Positions 25,949-35,226 are shown, numbered from the stretch's first letter. The stretch: DNA of 64,000 nucleotides from Pseudolactococcus chungangensis CAU 28 = DSM 22330 (GCF_002441885.1 NZ_JXJT01000002.1:62001-126000); one strand, 5' to 3'. The notes: generated by a model not told the origin, from the letters alone. A program made the numbers and translations.

Positions 25949-26389
25949 ATGAAGATACAAACGAATTTAATTAAGTTAGGTCAAGTCTTTGAAACACAAG
26001 AGGAGGCGATTGTGTTTTGTGGGGAACAATTACTAGCAGGAGGTTATGTCACCGCGGATTATATTCCTGCTATGATAGAGCGCAACCGCGAACTTTCGGT
26101 TTATATGGGAAATTTTATTGCGATTCCTCATGGAACGGACGCTGCTAAGAAAGAAGTTTTAAAAACTGGGATTACCATTGTTCAAGTGCCACGTGGTGTG
26201 AACTTTGGAAATGATGCAGATTCAAAAATTGCGACGATGCTTTTTGGTATCGCTGGTGTCGGTAATGAACACTTAGATTTGATTCAGAAGATTTCGATTT
26301 TCTGTGCAGATGTTGATAATGTTGTCAAACTAGCGGATGCCCAAACGGCAGAGGAAATCGCAGACTTACTTAATTCAGTAGAAGTTTAA
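25949..26389 (+). CDS. mtlF: PTS mannitol EIIA component
   Basis: Passes phosphate from HPr to the EIIB of MtlA. 146 residues; active-site His61 in FIAIPHGTD, followed by [15 protein letters not shown], typical of the mannitol/fructose EIIA family. The ATG at 25949 follows AAAGAGG; an open frame extends 23 codons upstream without SD. Precedes mtlD by about 105 bp. Confidence 0.95.
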   Translation: MKIQTNLIKLGQVFETQEEAIVFCGEQLLAGGYVTADYIPAMIERNRELSVYMGNFIAIPHGTDAAKKEVLKTGITIVQVPRGVNFGNDADSKIATMLFGIAGVGNEHLDLIQKISIFCADVDNVVKLADAQTAEEIADLLNSVEV

Positions 26390-26494
26390 GTTGTAGCAAA
26401 GGAATTAAAAGTCTAGGAAATTTAGAATGACTGAAGAGTTGTTTTATTTAAATGTTAACTTGTGAAAACATTCACTATTTAGAAGGGGTATAAC

Positions 26495-27643
26495 ATGAAA
26501 AAAGCAGTACATTTTGGTGCAGGAAATATTGGACGAGGTTTTATCGGAGAAATTTTACACAAGAATGATTTCGAGGTTGTGTTTGTCGATGTCAATGAAA
26601 CGATTATTAATGCTCTAAATGAACGTGGTAACTATGAAATAGAGCTGGCAGAGGATGCAGCGACACGAATTCCGATTCATCATGTCTCTGGTCTTAACAA
26701 TGCTAAACAACCAGAGGCAGTCATTGAGGCTATTAAAAATGCTAATATCGTGACAACAGCTATTGGTCCTAATATCCTACCTTTTATCGCAGAACTCATT
26801 GCTAAGGGCATTCAAGCACGTCAAGCTGCTAAGATTATGGCACCGCTAGATTTCATTGCCTGTGAAAACATGATAGGTGGCTCAGAATTTTTGAAATCTA
26901 AGGTTGATGCCTTTCTGACAGAAGAAAATAAAGCATACGCTACTACTTATATTGGATTTCCAAATGCTGCAGTTGATCGAATTGTACCCGGTCAAACTCA
27001 TGCAGACCCATTATTCGTCGTCGTAGAACCCTTTAGCGAATGGGTTATCGATCAAAGTCAAATCCGCAATACTTTGATACATTTGAATGGCGTCCATTAT
27101 GCGACGGATTTAGAGCCTTTCATCGAGCGTAAGCTTTTCTCAGTTAATACGGGACATGCGACAGTTGCTTATAATGGTTTTTACTATGGTAGTGAAACGA
27201 TAGATGGTGCTTTAAAGGATGAGCGTGTGATGTCTGCGCTCTTACAAACGCAAGAAGAAACGCGTGAGCTTTTGCTGGCCAAATGGGATTTGTTCAACGA
27301 AGCGGAGCTTAGTGCTTATCACGAGAAAATTCGGGGCCGTTTTGTTAATCCCCATTTATCTGATGATATCTCTCGTGTTGCTCGTACACCTATTCGCAAA
27401 TTAGGTTACGATGAACGGTTCATTCGTCCTATTCGAGAATTAAATGACCGGAATCTGTCCTTTGCAACACATCTGGCAACAGTTGCGAAGATTTTCAAAT
27501 ATACAGATGAGTCAGATGCCCAAGCAGTTGAACTTCAAAAACGTTTGGCGACAGAAGACTTAATTGAGGTGATTAAATCTGTCACTGGGCTTACAGATAT
27601 CAAGTTAGTGACAGCAATTAAAGAGGCAGTTGTGGCACTGTAA
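26495..27643 (+). CDS. mtlD: Mannitol-1-phosphate 5-dehydrogenase
   Basis: Oxidises mannitol-1-phosphate to fructose-6-phosphate with NAD. 382 residues. Rossmann motif [15 protein letters not shown] at 7-21; family motif [22 protein letters not shown]; catalytic Lys region [20 protein letters not shown] before the ATG. Last gene of the mannitol cluster, ended by a long perfect terminator. Confidence 0.97.
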   Translation: MKKAVHFGAGNIGRGFIGEILHKNDFEVVFVDVNETIINALNERGNYEIELAEDAATRIPIHHVSGLNNAKQPEAVIEAIKNANIVTTAIGPNILPFIAELIAKGIQARQAAKIMAPLDFIACENMIGGSEFLKSKVDAFLTEENKAYATTYIGFPNAAVDRIVPGQTHADPLFVVVEPFSEWVIDQSQIRNTLIHLNGVHYATDLEPFIERKLFSVNTGHATVAYNGFYYGSETIDGALKDERVMSALLQTQEETRELLLAKWDLFNEAELSAYHEKIRGRFVNPHLSDDISRVARTPIRKLGYDERFIRPIRELNDRNLSFATHLATVAKIFKYTDESDAQAVELQKRLATEDLIEVIKSVTGLTDIKLVTAIKEAVVAL

Positions 27644-27653
27644 TGTGGTTGCT

Positions 27654-27687
27654 ACTAAAAAATCTCGTTAATGCGAGATTTTTTAGT
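27654..27687 (+). terminator. mtlD terminator
   Basis: ACTAAAAAATCTCG pairs perfectly with CGAGATTTTTTAGT (14 bp). Confidence 0.92.
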
Positions 27688-27745
27688 AAATTTTCTGTAG
27701 ATTTTCAGCTATATCGCACTTTATTGTGAATATTCTCGCTTTTTA

Positions 27746-27754
27746 TGTTAAAAT
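27746..27754 (+). promoter_or_regulatory. tpiA promoter (extended -10)
   Basis: TG-T-TAAAAT; leader of about 65 nt to tpiA. Confidence 0.6.
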
Positions 27755-27825
27755 AATAGTGCATGGATTTTATCTTGATGCAAGTCAAGTATAGTTCCAA
27801 ATAATAAAATTTTAGAGGTGGACTC

Positions 27826-28584
27826 ATGTCACGTAAACCGATTATCGCTGGTAACTGGAAAATGAATAAAACTTTGGCTGAAGCACAAGCTTTCGCTGAG
27901 GCAGTAAAAGGTAAAGCACCATCTGCTGACCTTGTGGATACTGTTATTGGTAGCCCAGCATTGTTCCTTGCACCGCTTGCTTACAACTTGAAAGATGACG
28001 TTATCCAATTGGCTGCACAAAATTCATATTTTGAAAATGCAGGAGCTTTCACTGGTGAAAACTCTCCAGCAGCAATCGCTGACCTTGGTATCGAATACAT
28101 CATCATCGGTCATTCTGAACGTCGTGAATACTTCCACGAAACTGATGAAGACATCAATAAAAAAGCGAAAGCTATTATCGCAAATGGTGTGACACCAATC
28201 ATCTGTTGTGGTGAAACGCTTGAAACTTATGAAGCTGGTAAAACAGCTGAATGGGTTGAAGGTCAAATCACTGCAGCTTTGAAAGATCTTACACCTGAAC
28301 AAGTTTCTAACCTTGTTATTGCTTACGAACCAATCTGGGCAATCGGTACTGGTAAATCAGCTGATGCTAACACTGCTGATGAAACTTGTGGTGTTGTTCG
28401 TGCAACAGTTGAAAAACTTTACGGTAAAGCAGTTTCTGAAGCTGTTCGTATCCAATACGGTGGTTCAGTTAAACCTGAAAACGTTGCGGAATACATGAGC
28501 AAAGTAAACGTTGATGGCGCGCTTGTTGGTGGTGCATCACTTGAAGCTGATAGCTTCTTGGCACTTTTGGACTTCGTTAAATAA
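27826..28584 (+). CDS. tpiA: Triosephosphate isomerase
   Basis: Interconverts DHAP and glyceraldehyde-3-phosphate in glycolysis. 252 residues. Motifs: GNWKMNKT (Lys13 region), catalytic His in IIIGHSERR, catalytic Glu in [14 protein letters not shown], phosphate loop [10 protein letters not shown]. Codon choice is the highly biased set of a strongly expressed gene. Monocistronic with promoter and terminator. Confidence 0.98.
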   Translation: MSRKPIIAGNWKMNKTLAEAQAFAEAVKGKAPSADLVDTVIGSPALFLAPLAYNLKDDVIQLAAQNSYFENAGAFTGENSPAAIADLGIEYIIIGHSERREYFHETDEDINKKAKAIIANGVTPIICCGETLETYEAGKTAEWVEGQITAALKDLTPEQVSNLVIAYEPIWAIGTGKSADANTADETCGVVRATVEKLYGKAVSEAVRIQYGGSVKPENVAEYMSKVNVDGALVGGASLEADSFLALLDFVK

Positions 28585-28592
28585 TTTATATG

Positions 28593-28621
28593 AAAAGTCT
28601 CGGGTTTCCGAGACTTTTTTT
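28593..28621 (+). terminator. tpiA terminator
   Basis: AAAGTCTCGG-gttt-CCGAGACTTT followed by TTTT. Confidence 0.92.
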
Positions 28622-28690
28622 GTTTGTTGTCAAATAGATGTTGACAGATTTTAAGATTGATTGGATAGAGAAAATCTTTAGAAAGCAAAA

Positions 28691-28712
28691 AAATAAGCCT
28701 TGTGGCTTATTT
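28691..28712 (-). terminator. Terminator of the 28.7-29.0 kb gene
   Basis: AAATAAGCC-ttgt-GGCTTATTT, followed on the minus strand by a T run; it contains the stop codon. Confidence 0.75.
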
Positions 28713-28997
28713 CTTTATAATCCGTAGGAATGTTTTGATTGCTTTTTTTGAAACTTTCAACATCGTAAGAGATAATGCAATCGATAGTAATACGCTCAAG
28801 AAACTTGACATAACTGTCGAGAGTATGGCGCAACTAAAAATCATGAAGATTGAAAATACAGCAATATTGAAGAAAAAGGCAATCTCGTTAAATCTTTCAG
28901 CCATCATCTTATCATATGATGCCTTTTCTTCTCTGTAATAGTCGCGCGTAGGCGCTTGCCAGTAATTTAAATCCTCATCGTCTTTAGGTGCTTCCAT
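28707..28997 (-). CDS. Small membrane protein of unknown function
   Basis: 96 residues: a polar acidic N-terminus (EAPKDDEDLNYWQAPTRDYY), a basic patch, then two hydrophobic segments (about 38-58 and 62-82) and a basic tail (KKAIKTFLRIIKK). GGGAGACAG lies just before the ATG. No family recognised. It is antisense-convergent to tpiA and has its own terminator, which supports a real gene. Confidence 0.65.
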   Translation of the reverse strand: MEAPKDDEDLNYWQAPTRDYYREEKASYDKMMAERFNEIAFFFNIAVFSIFMIFSCAILSTVMSSFLSVLLSIALSLTMLKVSKKAIKTFLRIIKK

Positions 28998-29185
28998 ACT
29001 GTCTCCCTTATCGTACTTCCCTATGATACCACGCTAAGACAAAAATACACTTTACAATTAAGTTAAAATATTACATAATGGTTACGAAATCGTGTTATCC
29101 ATAAATTTTCTGTTTATTTATAAATAAATGATAGATATTTCTGATGTTTTTTGGATAAAAAATATCAGACGAAAATGTCTTTTCT

Positions 29186-29194
29186 TGTTATAAT
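29186..29194 (+). promoter_or_regulatory. trhP1 promoter, possibly leaderless
   Basis: TG-T-TATAAT ends six bases before the ATG at 29201, so transcription should start at or next to the start codon. No SD is present. Confidence 0.6.
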
Positions 29195-29200
29195 AAATTT

Positions 29201-30130
29201 ATGACTAAGAAAATAAAGATAACTGCAACAGCAGAAAATTTCGAACAAGCTAAAGCATTACTTGATTTGGGGATTGACACGCTCTATATTGGAGAAAGTG
29301 AGTACGCCCTTCGCTTACCAAATACTTTCACTTGGAATGAAATCCGTGACATCACAGAACTGGCACACGCAGTAGGAGCGCAAGTAACAGTAGCAGTTAA
29401 TGCGATTATGCACCCTGAAAAAATGGCAGCAATCAAGCCTTATCTTGATTTTTTACAAACGATCAAAGTCGATCAAATTGCGGTTGGTGATACTGGTGTG
29501 ATTTTTGTCTTGAATCGTGATAAATATCAGCTTCCTTATATCTATGATGCCTCGACTATGGTAACAAGTAGTCGCCAAGTGAATTTTTGGGGACAACAAG
29601 GCGCTATTGGTGCTGTCCTATCACGTGAGTTGCCAAAAGAAGAGTTGATTAGAATGGCTGAAAATCTCGATATTTTTGGTGAAATTTTGGTCTATGGCGC
29701 AACGATTATTCATCAATCTAAACGCCCACTTCTGGAAAACTACTATAATTTCATCAAAACTGATGAAGAAAAATCTAAAGCCAGAAATCTGTTTTTGAGC
29801 GAGCCTAAGGATGAAACAACGCACTATTCAATCTATGAAGATAGTCACGGTACGCACATTTTTGCTTCCGATGATGTTGACATGATGACCGAACTCGCTA
29901 CCTTGTGTGATTTGGGTTATACCCACTGGAAGTTAGACGGCATCTACACGCCAGGTGACACTTTTGTTAAGATTGCTGAGCGTTTTATTCAAGCGAAAAA
30001 ACTGCTAGAGGCAGGTGGGTTAACACCGATTCAAGCCTTTGTCCTAGACGAAGAAATTCGCAGCCTCCACCCGACAGGACGAACGCTTGGGCATGGTTTT
30101 TATGACTTGGATCCCGATGAGATTAAATAA
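29201..30130 (+). CDS. U32-family protein, TrhP1 (YrrN-like), tRNA hydroxylation
   Basis: Peptidase-U32-family protein of the short type, 309 residues. In Bacillus the YrrN/YrrO (TrhP1/TrhP2) pair is needed for prephenate-dependent 5-hydroxylation of U34 in tRNAs. Sequence: TAENFEQAKALLDLGIDTLY, VTVAVNAIMHPE, YGATIIHQSKRPLLENYY. Unlike TrhP2 it lacks the four-Cys cluster, as in other short members. TrhP2 follows at 31480, with a zinc-ADH-like gene between. The mRNA may be leaderless (-10 six bases before the ATG). Confidence 0.85.
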   Translation: MTKKIKITATAENFEQAKALLDLGIDTLYIGESEYALRLPNTFTWNEIRDITELAHAVGAQVTVAVNAIMHPEKMAAIKPYLDFLQTIKVDQIAVGDTGVIFVLNRDKYQLPYIYDASTMVTSSRQVNFWGQQGAIGAVLSRELPKEELIRMAENLDIFGEILVYGATIIHQSKRPLLENYYNFIKTDEEKSKARNLFLSEPKDETTHYSIYEDSHGTHIFASDDVDMMTELATLCDLGYTHWKLDGIYTPGDTFVKIAERFIQAKKLLEAGGLTPIQAFVLDEEIRSLHPTGRTLGHGFYDLDPDEIK

Positions 30131-30135
30131 GGTAA

Positions 30136-30350
30136 TTGAGTTTCGACTCCTAGCTGGTGACAATTTCGTTGCCTCTATCCGTAGATTGAAAGCAGTGCTT
30201 TCAACTAGAAAAATAGATATTTTGTCCGCACGAACGTCGTTCGCTTACGACGAAATCCTAATTTGCATCTGCGATTACGCAATGCAGTGAAACTTTCTAC
30301 GGAGCTGGTCAGTCATCTCAACACCTTGAATGATGAGAATGGAGAAAAAA
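30136..30350 (+). promoter_or_regulatory. Structured leader LE1-C before the zinc-ADH-like gene
   Basis: Third LE1 copy, with a longer inner region. TTGAG (30136-30140) pairs with CTCAA (30317-30321); TTTCGACTCC and GTCAGTCATCTCAACACCTT are the conserved strands; CTAGCT pairs with AGCTGG directly inside them. TTGAAAGC-agt-GCTTTCAA is one inner hairpin. CTCC (30147-30150) can pair with the SD GGAG (30341-30344). Confidence 0.55.
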
Positions 30351-31379
30351 ATGGAAAAAATGTCTGCAATTGGTGCATTTGAAGGGATTGACATCACAAA
30401 TAGTAAGGCACTCGTTGACTTGAAGCTTGATAAACCAACGGCAAAAGATCGTGATTTATTGGTTGAAGTCACAGCTGTGTCCGTCAATCCCGTTGATTTC
30501 AAGGTTCGTCAAGGTTTAAAAAAGAGCGAAACACCTTGCGTGCTTGGCTGGGATGCTGTTGGCACAGTGGTTGAAATTGGCGAACAAGTCACCGATTTCA
30601 AACTAGGCGATAGGGTCTACTACGCAGGCGAGTTCAGTCGTAGTGGAAGTAACCAAGCCTTTCAGTTGGTTGATGACCGCTTGGTCGCACTGGCACCTAG
30701 CAATTTGTCAGATGCCGAGGCTGCAGCTATGCCTTTGACTGCCTTGACAGCTTACGAACTCTTGTTTGAAAAAATGGGCTTCATACCCGCTGAAAATGCC
30801 AATCAGGGCAAAACACTCTTGATTATCAATGGTGCAGGTGGCGTAGGTTCTATCGCCATTCAACTGGCAAAATGGGCAGGTTTGACAGTCATTGCTACAG
30901 CGTCACGCCCTGAAACACTTGATCAAGTCAAAAAAATGGGTGCTGACGAAATTGTCAATCACCGGGAAAATTATGTTGACAGCATTCATCAACTAGGGTT
31001 TGAATTTGTGGACGGCATCGCTATTTTACATTCCACTGAGCGTCATTTTGGTCCTGCTGCAACATTAATTGCACCATTGGGACATATCGGATCAATTGTT
31101 GAGACTGATGACCTGTTACCATTGACAAATATCAAAAATAAAGCGGCTAGTTTCGACTGGGAATTTATGTTTGCCAAGGCGCAATACCGTGTTCAAATGG
31201 CAAGCCAAGGTGAAGCACTTGCGAGAATGGCTACTTTATTTGAACAAGGGAAATTGGTCAGCACCCTGAGCAAAACCTATGATGGCATCACAGCCGAAAA
31301 CTTGCGATTAGCTCACGCTGACTTGGAACGCAATGCCACAATTGGCAAAATTGTTCTGACAGGCGGTTTTATTAAGTGA
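30351..31379 (+). CDS. Zinc-type alcohol dehydrogenase-like protein (quinone oxidoreductase branch of MDR)
   Basis: Medium-chain NAD(P)H-dependent oxidoreductase, 342 residues. Features: VTAVSVNPVDFKVRQG, LGWDAVGTVVEIG, GDRVYYAGE, dinucleotide loop NGAGGVGSIAIQLAKWAG near 160-177. The Cys and Glu zinc ligands of true alcohol dehydrogenases are absent. The ATG at 30351 is preferred because GGAG lies seven bases before it; earlier in-frame ATGs lie in or before the SD. It sits between the two U32 genes and behind leader LE1-C. Confidence 0.88.
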   Translation: MEKMSAIGAFEGIDITNSKALVDLKLDKPTAKDRDLLVEVTAVSVNPVDFKVRQGLKKSETPCVLGWDAVGTVVEIGEQVTDFKLGDRVYYAGEFSRSGSNQAFQLVDDRLVALAPSNLSDAEAAAMPLTALTAYELLFEKMGFIPAENANQGKTLLIINGAGGVGSIAIQLAKWAGLTVIATASRPETLDQVKKMGADEIVNHRENYVDSIHQLGFEFVDGIAILHSTERHFGPAATLIAPLGHIGSIVETDDLLPLTNIKNKAASFDWEFMFAKAQYRVQMASQGEALARMATLFEQGKLVSTLSKTYDGITAENLRLAHADLERNATIGKIVLTGGFIK

Positions 31380-31385
31380 AATATA

Positions 31386-31479
31386 TGTTATAATAAGAAA
31401 GTTAAAAAGTTTTGAAGTGCGACACACTTCTTTTCAAAATGATTTAAATATCTTACAATCTTGAAAATTGGAGAAAAAA
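31386..31479 (+). promoter_or_regulatory. trhP2 promoter and leader hairpin
   Basis: Extended -10 TG-T-TATAAT at 31386-31394, then TTTTGAAGTG-cgaca-CACTTC..TCAAAA, a long leader hairpin. The downstream phrase AATATCTTAC recalls the 3' flank of LE1 elements. Confidence 0.5.
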
Positions 31480-32766
31480 ATGTCTAGAAAATTGAAACGT
31501 CCTGAGGTACTTGCGCCTGCGGGTACTTTGGAGAAACTAAAAGTTGCCATTAGTTATGGTGCAGATGCCGTTTATATCGGTGGCGATGCTTATGGCTTAC
31601 GTTCACGAGCTGGCAATTTCAGCTTTGATGAGATTCGCGAGGGTGTAGCTTTCGCATCAGCGCATGGTGCAAAAGTCTATGTTGCTGCTAATATGGTGAC
31701 CCATGAGGGAAATGAAGTGGGCGCCGGGGAGTGGTTTCGAACGCTCCGTGATATCGGTATCTCAGCCGTTATCGTTAGTGATCCAGCACTGATTGCTATT
31801 GCAGCTAGTGAAGCACCAGGGTTACCTATTCATCTTTCTACGCAAGCAAGTGCAACTAACTATGAGACTTTGGAGTTTTGGAAAAATCTTGGTTTGGAAC
31901 GGGTCGTTTTGGCGCGTGAAGTCTCTATGGCTGAATTAGCTGAAATTCGTCAACATACAGATGTTGAAATTGAAGCCTTTGTTCATGGCGCTATGTGTAT
32001 CTCTTACTCTGGTCGCTGTGTGCTATCAAACTACATGAGTCATCGTGATGCCAATCGAGGAGGCTGTTCTCAGTCTTGCCGTTGGAAATATGATCTCTAT
32101 GATATGCCTTTTGGTGTTGAACGTCGCTCAGTTCAAGGTGAGATTCCTGAGGATTTTTCAATGAGTGCTGTTGATATGAGTATGATTGAACATGTCCCAG
32201 ATTTGATTGAAAATGGTGTCAACTCTTTTAAAATTGAGGGTCGGATGAAGTCAATTCACTACGTCTCAACTGTCAGCAATGTCTATAAAAAAGCAGTGGA
32301 TGCCTATCTGGAAAGTCCAGAAACCTTTGAACAAATCAAACCTGCGCTTGTAGATGAACTTTGGAAAGTTGCCCAACGTGAGTTGGCAACTGGTTTTTAT
32401 TACCAAACGCCAAGTGAAAATGAACAACTTTTTGGCGCTCGCAGGAAAATTCCGCAGTACAAATTTGTCGGTGAAGTTGTTGCTTTTGATGCCAAGACCA
32501 TGACGGCAACCGTTCGTCAACGTAATGTGATTACAGAAGGTGATGAAATCGAATTTTACGGTCCAGGTTTCCGTCATGTCACAGCCACAGTAGAAAATCT
32601 TCGAAACGAAGACGGTGAACGGATTGACCGGGCACCCAATCCGATGGAGCTTTTAACTATGACCGTACCAACAGCAGTAGAACCAGGCGATATGATCCGT
32701 AAAAATGGGTCAGGCTTGATTAATTTGTATGAAAAAAATGGTGTAGCAAAAACGGTTAGAGTCTAG
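31480..32766 (+). CDS. U32-family protein, TrhP2 (YrrO-like), tRNA hydroxylation
   Basis: Long-type U32 protein, 428 residues from the ATG after TTGGAG. PEVLAPAGTLEKLKVAISYG is the family start. Cys173, Cys180, Cys196 and Cys200 (HGAMCISYSGRC, GGCSQSCRW) are the Fe-S-type ligands of this branch. IEGRMKSIHYV and a C-terminal beta domain follow. Partner of TrhP1 in forming 5-hydroxyuridine at the tRNA wobble position by Bacillus/E. coli precedent; old annotations call it a collagenase-like protease. Confidence 0.9.
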   Translation: MSRKLKRPEVLAPAGTLEKLKVAISYGADAVYIGGDAYGLRSRAGNFSFDEIREGVAFASAHGAKVYVAANMVTHEGNEVGAGEWFRTLRDIGISAVIVSDPALIAIAASEAPGLPIHLSTQASATNYETLEFWKNLGLERVVLAREVSMAELAEIRQHTDVEIEAFVHGAMCISYSGRCVLSNYMSHRDANRGGCSQSCRWKYDLYDMPFGVERRSVQGEIPEDFSMSAVDMSMIEHVPDLIENGVNSFKIEGRMKSIHYVSTVSNVYKKAVDAYLESPETFEQIKPALVDELWKVAQRELATGFYYQTPSENEQLFGARRKIPQYKFVGEVVAFDAKTMTATVRQRNVITEGDEIEFYGPGFRHVTATVENLRNEDGERIDRAPNPMELLTMTVPTAVEPGDMIRKNGSGLINLYEKNGVAKTVRV

Positions 32767-32771
32767 AAAAG

Positions 32772-32804
32772 TTAAAGCTAGTTTAAAAAAATTAGCTTTT
32801 TTAT
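32772..32804 (+). terminator. trhP2 terminator
   Basis: AAAGCTA pairs with TAGCTTT, followed by TTT. Confidence 0.75.
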
Positions 32805-32899
32805 ATAATTAGATATAAAATTTAAAAACATAAATCTGCTTGATATACTTTATTTATAAATGTCTTATTGCTTAAAGCTAATAAATAGAGTTGCGTGAT

Positions 32900-33334
32900 A
32901 TGGCAGATATTATTGTTATTAAAGGGTATGAAGTCTCAGTTGGACTAGGTAATAATAGATCTATAATTTTTTATCATATAAGTTGAACTATACATCCCCC
33001 TAAGATTGGAGATAGTGTTGAAGTTTATGGTAACAGTGACGATGTTATTGTAAGTAAAGTACAATCTCAAGCTTTTTCAGTCCCTGAATATGGTCCTAAT
33101 ACTAAGCCCGTTTCAAAAATTGCATATGTCCTTTTAGCTTGTCTGGACGGAGAGTTGGGTGTGCACCGCTTTTCACGAGGTCAAGTTGGGCTAGGTGTTT
33201 TATATATCTTAACTTTAGGTGGTTGTGATATTGCTACTCTTGTTGACGCTACTATTGCTTTGGTAAAACTGAGTAACTATGATGGACCTGATTTTATTTT
33301 GATTCAAAGGATGGTACTTGGAAATAAATTATAG
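32900..33334 (+). pseudogene. TM2-domain protein interrupted by one in-frame TGA
   Basis: A single frame of 145 codons with only one internal stop, TGA at 32984-32986 (codon 29). After it comes an intact C-terminal TM2 domain: VSKIAYVLLACLDGELGVHR, then QVGLGVLYILTLGGCDIATL and VDATIALVKL, i.e. two hydrophobic segments with the Asp-containing turn. The N-terminal half is a small beta-rich soluble part (IGDSVEVYGNSDDVIV). Everything else looks under selection, so this is a young pseudogene, or TGA is bypassed. The first ATG has only a weak SD. Confidence 0.7.
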
Positions 33335-33602
33335 GTGCCCTTTTCGTTTGGTGACAAATATACCTTATCCATGCTGTGGCATGACACGCGCTTTTTGTAG
33401 TGTGTTACTAGGTCATTTTACAAAAGCGTTTACTTTCCATGCCTTATTTTGATTAGTGCCAGTTTTCTTTCTTATATTAGTTTTATACTTATTCAAGAAG
33501 AAGCAGTCTTATTTAAAGCTACTCTTAAGTATGGGGGCATCAATTTTTTATATTATTTATACGCCTGTTTATGGGCTTTCCACAAGATTTTTAAGCAAAT
33601 AA
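33318..33602 (+). pseudogene. DUF2752 membrane protein interrupted by one in-frame TGA
   Basis: A frame of 95 codons from a TTG at 33318 (AAAGGA six bases upstream), overlapping the TM2 gene's end. It shows the DUF2752 hallmark IPYPCCGMTRAFCSVLLGHF, then FHALF-stop-LVPVFFLILVLYL. The only internal stop is TGA at 33450-33452, where a Trp (TGG) would suit the family. The second membrane segment follows (SMGASIFYIIYTPVYGL). Same defect type as its neighbour. Confidence 0.7.
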
Positions 33603-33621
33603 TCCAGCATCTCATTCAGTT

Positions 33622-33646
33622 AAAAGCGAGTTTTATCGCTTTTTTT
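33622..33646 (+). terminator. Terminator before nadR
   Basis: AAAAGCGA pairs with TCGCTTTT, followed by TTT. Confidence 0.75.
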
Positions 33647-33654
33647 GATATAAT
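33646..33654 (+). promoter_or_regulatory. nadR promoter (extended -10)
   Basis: TG-A-TATAAT, 48 bases before nadR. Confidence 0.65.
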
Positions 33655-33702
33655 CAAAATAGATTAAAATTTCTAGACTATCGGGAAAATGAGTGGAGAA
33701 AA

Positions 33703-34845
33703 ATGATCACAAACAACATCTCAAAAGACAGATTAACCGGTAAGAAAATAGGGGTCTATTTTGGCACCTTCGCACCGCTACATACGGGACATCAGCAACA
33801 AATTTATAAAACTGCCGCTCTAAATGAGGGCGTTTTACTAATTGTCTCAGGATACGACGGTGACCGTGGTTCACAGATTGGACTACATTTGGAGAAAAGA
33901 TTTCGTTATCTAAGGGAAGCCTTTAATGATGAACCCGTGGTTAAAGTGGCAAAACTTGACGAGAATGGTATTCCTGAGATACCATATGGCTGGGATGACT
34001 GGACTGATCGCCTGTTTGAGTTGATTCATGCCAACACTACATCTGAAAATCTTGAGGTCACTTTTTACGTTGGTGAAGCGGATTACGTCACTGAATTGGG
34101 CAAGCGTTTTCCCAAAAACGATGGTAATACCTATGCAGTCGAAATAGCTGATCGCAAGGATATCCAGATTTCTGCCACCATGATTCGGCAAAATCCACAA
34201 GCCTATTGGCAGGAAATCAATCGCGTTTTTCGTCGTCAGTTTTCAAAAGTTGTGACAATTATGGGCTCAGCCTCAACTGGCAAAACGACCCTAGTGCGTC
34301 GGCTTGCACGCTCGATTAATGCACCGTTTTCTGAAGAATATGCTAGAATTTATGAAGAACGAGCTAATCTTGATGATAATGAGCTGGGGATGGATGACTA
34401 TGCCCGATTGATTACAGGTCAGTATGATGCGAATTCACACGAAATCAATTCACCAGCAAACCAAGGCATTGTTTTTCTTGATACGGATGCCATTGTGACG
34501 CGTGTTTATGCCAAACTATACTTGAGCAAGGCGGAGCAAGAACAGCTTGAACCCTTGTTCCAACAAACAATTCGCAATGAGCAGATGGATTTGATTTTGG
34601 TTATTCCGCCGATTACAACCTATGTCAATGATGGTTTTCGAAATATGGCGTGGGAGTCATCTAGGCAAGCTTTTCATGACGAGTTAATGCGCCAGCTAGC
34701 CGAGTTTGATTTAATGGATAAAGTTGTTTTGCTTGATGATACAGGTGATGGTCGCGACCAAGGTGGTTATCTCAGTCGTTATCATCATGCGATTGATGCT
34801 GTTAAAGCACGAACTGGTATCGAAATAAAACGCCTAGAATTTTAA
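33703..34845 (+). CDS. nadR: NadR: NMN adenylyltransferase / nicotinamide riboside kinase
   Basis: Bifunctional enzyme salvaging nicotinamide riboside to NAD. 380 residues. The NMNAT domain has YFGTFAPLHTGHQQQI (about 19-34) and ISATMIRQNP; the kinase domain has Walker A GSASTGKTTLVRR (about 188-200) and FLDTDAIVT. The N-terminal repressor HTH of the enterobacterial protein is missing, so it is purely metabolic. The last codons form half of the terminator stem. Confidence 0.94.
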   Translation: MITNNISKDRLTGKKIGVYFGTFAPLHTGHQQQIYKTAALNEGVLLIVSGYDGDRGSQIGLHLEKRFRYLREAFNDEPVVKVAKLDENGIPEIPYGWDDWTDRLFELIHANTTSENLEVTFYVGEADYVTELGKRFPKNDGNTYAVEIADRKDIQISATMIRQNPQAYWQEINRVFRRQFSKVVTIMGSASTGKTTLVRRLARSINAPFSEEYARIYEERANLDDNELGMDDYARLITGQYDANSHEINSPANQGIVFLDTDAIVTRVYAKLYLSKAEQEQLEPLFQQTIRNEQMDLILVIPPITTYVNDGFRNMAWESSRQAFHDELMRQLAEFDLMDKVVLLDDTGDGRDQGGYLSRYHHAIDAVKARTGIEIKRLEF

Positions 34846-34863
34846 AATTCTAGGCGTTTTTTT
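34827..34863. terminator. Bidirectional terminator nadR / 34.9 kb gene
   Basis: A perfect palindrome AAAACGCCTAGAATTTT / AAAATTCTAGGCGTTTT covering the nadR stop. Confidence 0.9.
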
Positions 34864-35176
34864 GATTTATGATTGATTTTTTGACATTTTCTGGCACAAA
34901 GGTGACTTTTTTGATTTTGCTCAAAAGAATAATCCGAATTTGATTGGATTGTAGATCCTTCATGACAACTTGCCGCTCAGTGATACTCGAGATGCTGCCA
35001 GTGAAACTAATAAGGTTACCATTTTTTTCATTAAAATGAAGATGAACGGCATGATTAAAGGAGTGGGCAAGTTCGAGATTGGCCAGAACTTCAAGATCAA
35101 TTTTGGTATAATCCTGTTTTTGATGCACAGACTTCCCTGAAAAGAAGTTGTGAATTCCTTTAAAAAAATTTTTCAT
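34850..35176 (-). CDS. Conserved hypothetical protein, possibly YolD-like
   Basis: 108 residues from the ATG at 35176. The N-terminus is basic and amphipathic (MKNFFKGIHNFFSGKSVHQK); the rest looks like a small beta barrel (GNLISFTGSISSITERQVVM, IRIILLSKIKKVTF). That resembles YolD-like proteins, but I am not sure. The gene has an extended -10 only six bases before the ATG and no SD, so its mRNA may be leaderless. A longer frame upstream has no start signal and overlaps ydbC. Confidence 0.6.
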   Translation of the reverse strand: MKNFFKGIHNFFSGKSVHQKQDYTKIDLEVLANLELAHSFNHAVHLHFNEKNGNLISFTGSISSITERQVVMKDLQSNQIRIILLSKIKKVTFVPENVKKSIINQKNA

Positions 35177-35182
35177 ACAAAA

Positions 35183-35191
35183 ATTATAACA
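35183..35191 (-). promoter_or_regulatory. Promoter of the 34.9 kb gene, possibly leaderless
   Basis: On the minus strand TG-T-TATAAT, then six bases, then ATG. Confidence 0.6.
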
Positions 35192-35220
35192 TATTTTGAG
35201 ATAAATTGGTCTAGATTTCG

Positions 35221-35226
35221 TATAAT
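35221..35226 (+). promoter_or_regulatory. ydbC -10 box
   Basis: TATAAT 38 bases before the ydbC ATG; a TTGAGA -35 candidate has a long 19-bp spacer. It lies back to back with the minus-strand promoter. Confidence 0.5.

Noticed and set aside
30330-30350. Earlier in-frame ATGs for the zinc-ADH-like gene
   Set aside because: They precede or overlap the GGAG SD; ATG 30351 has the correct spacing.
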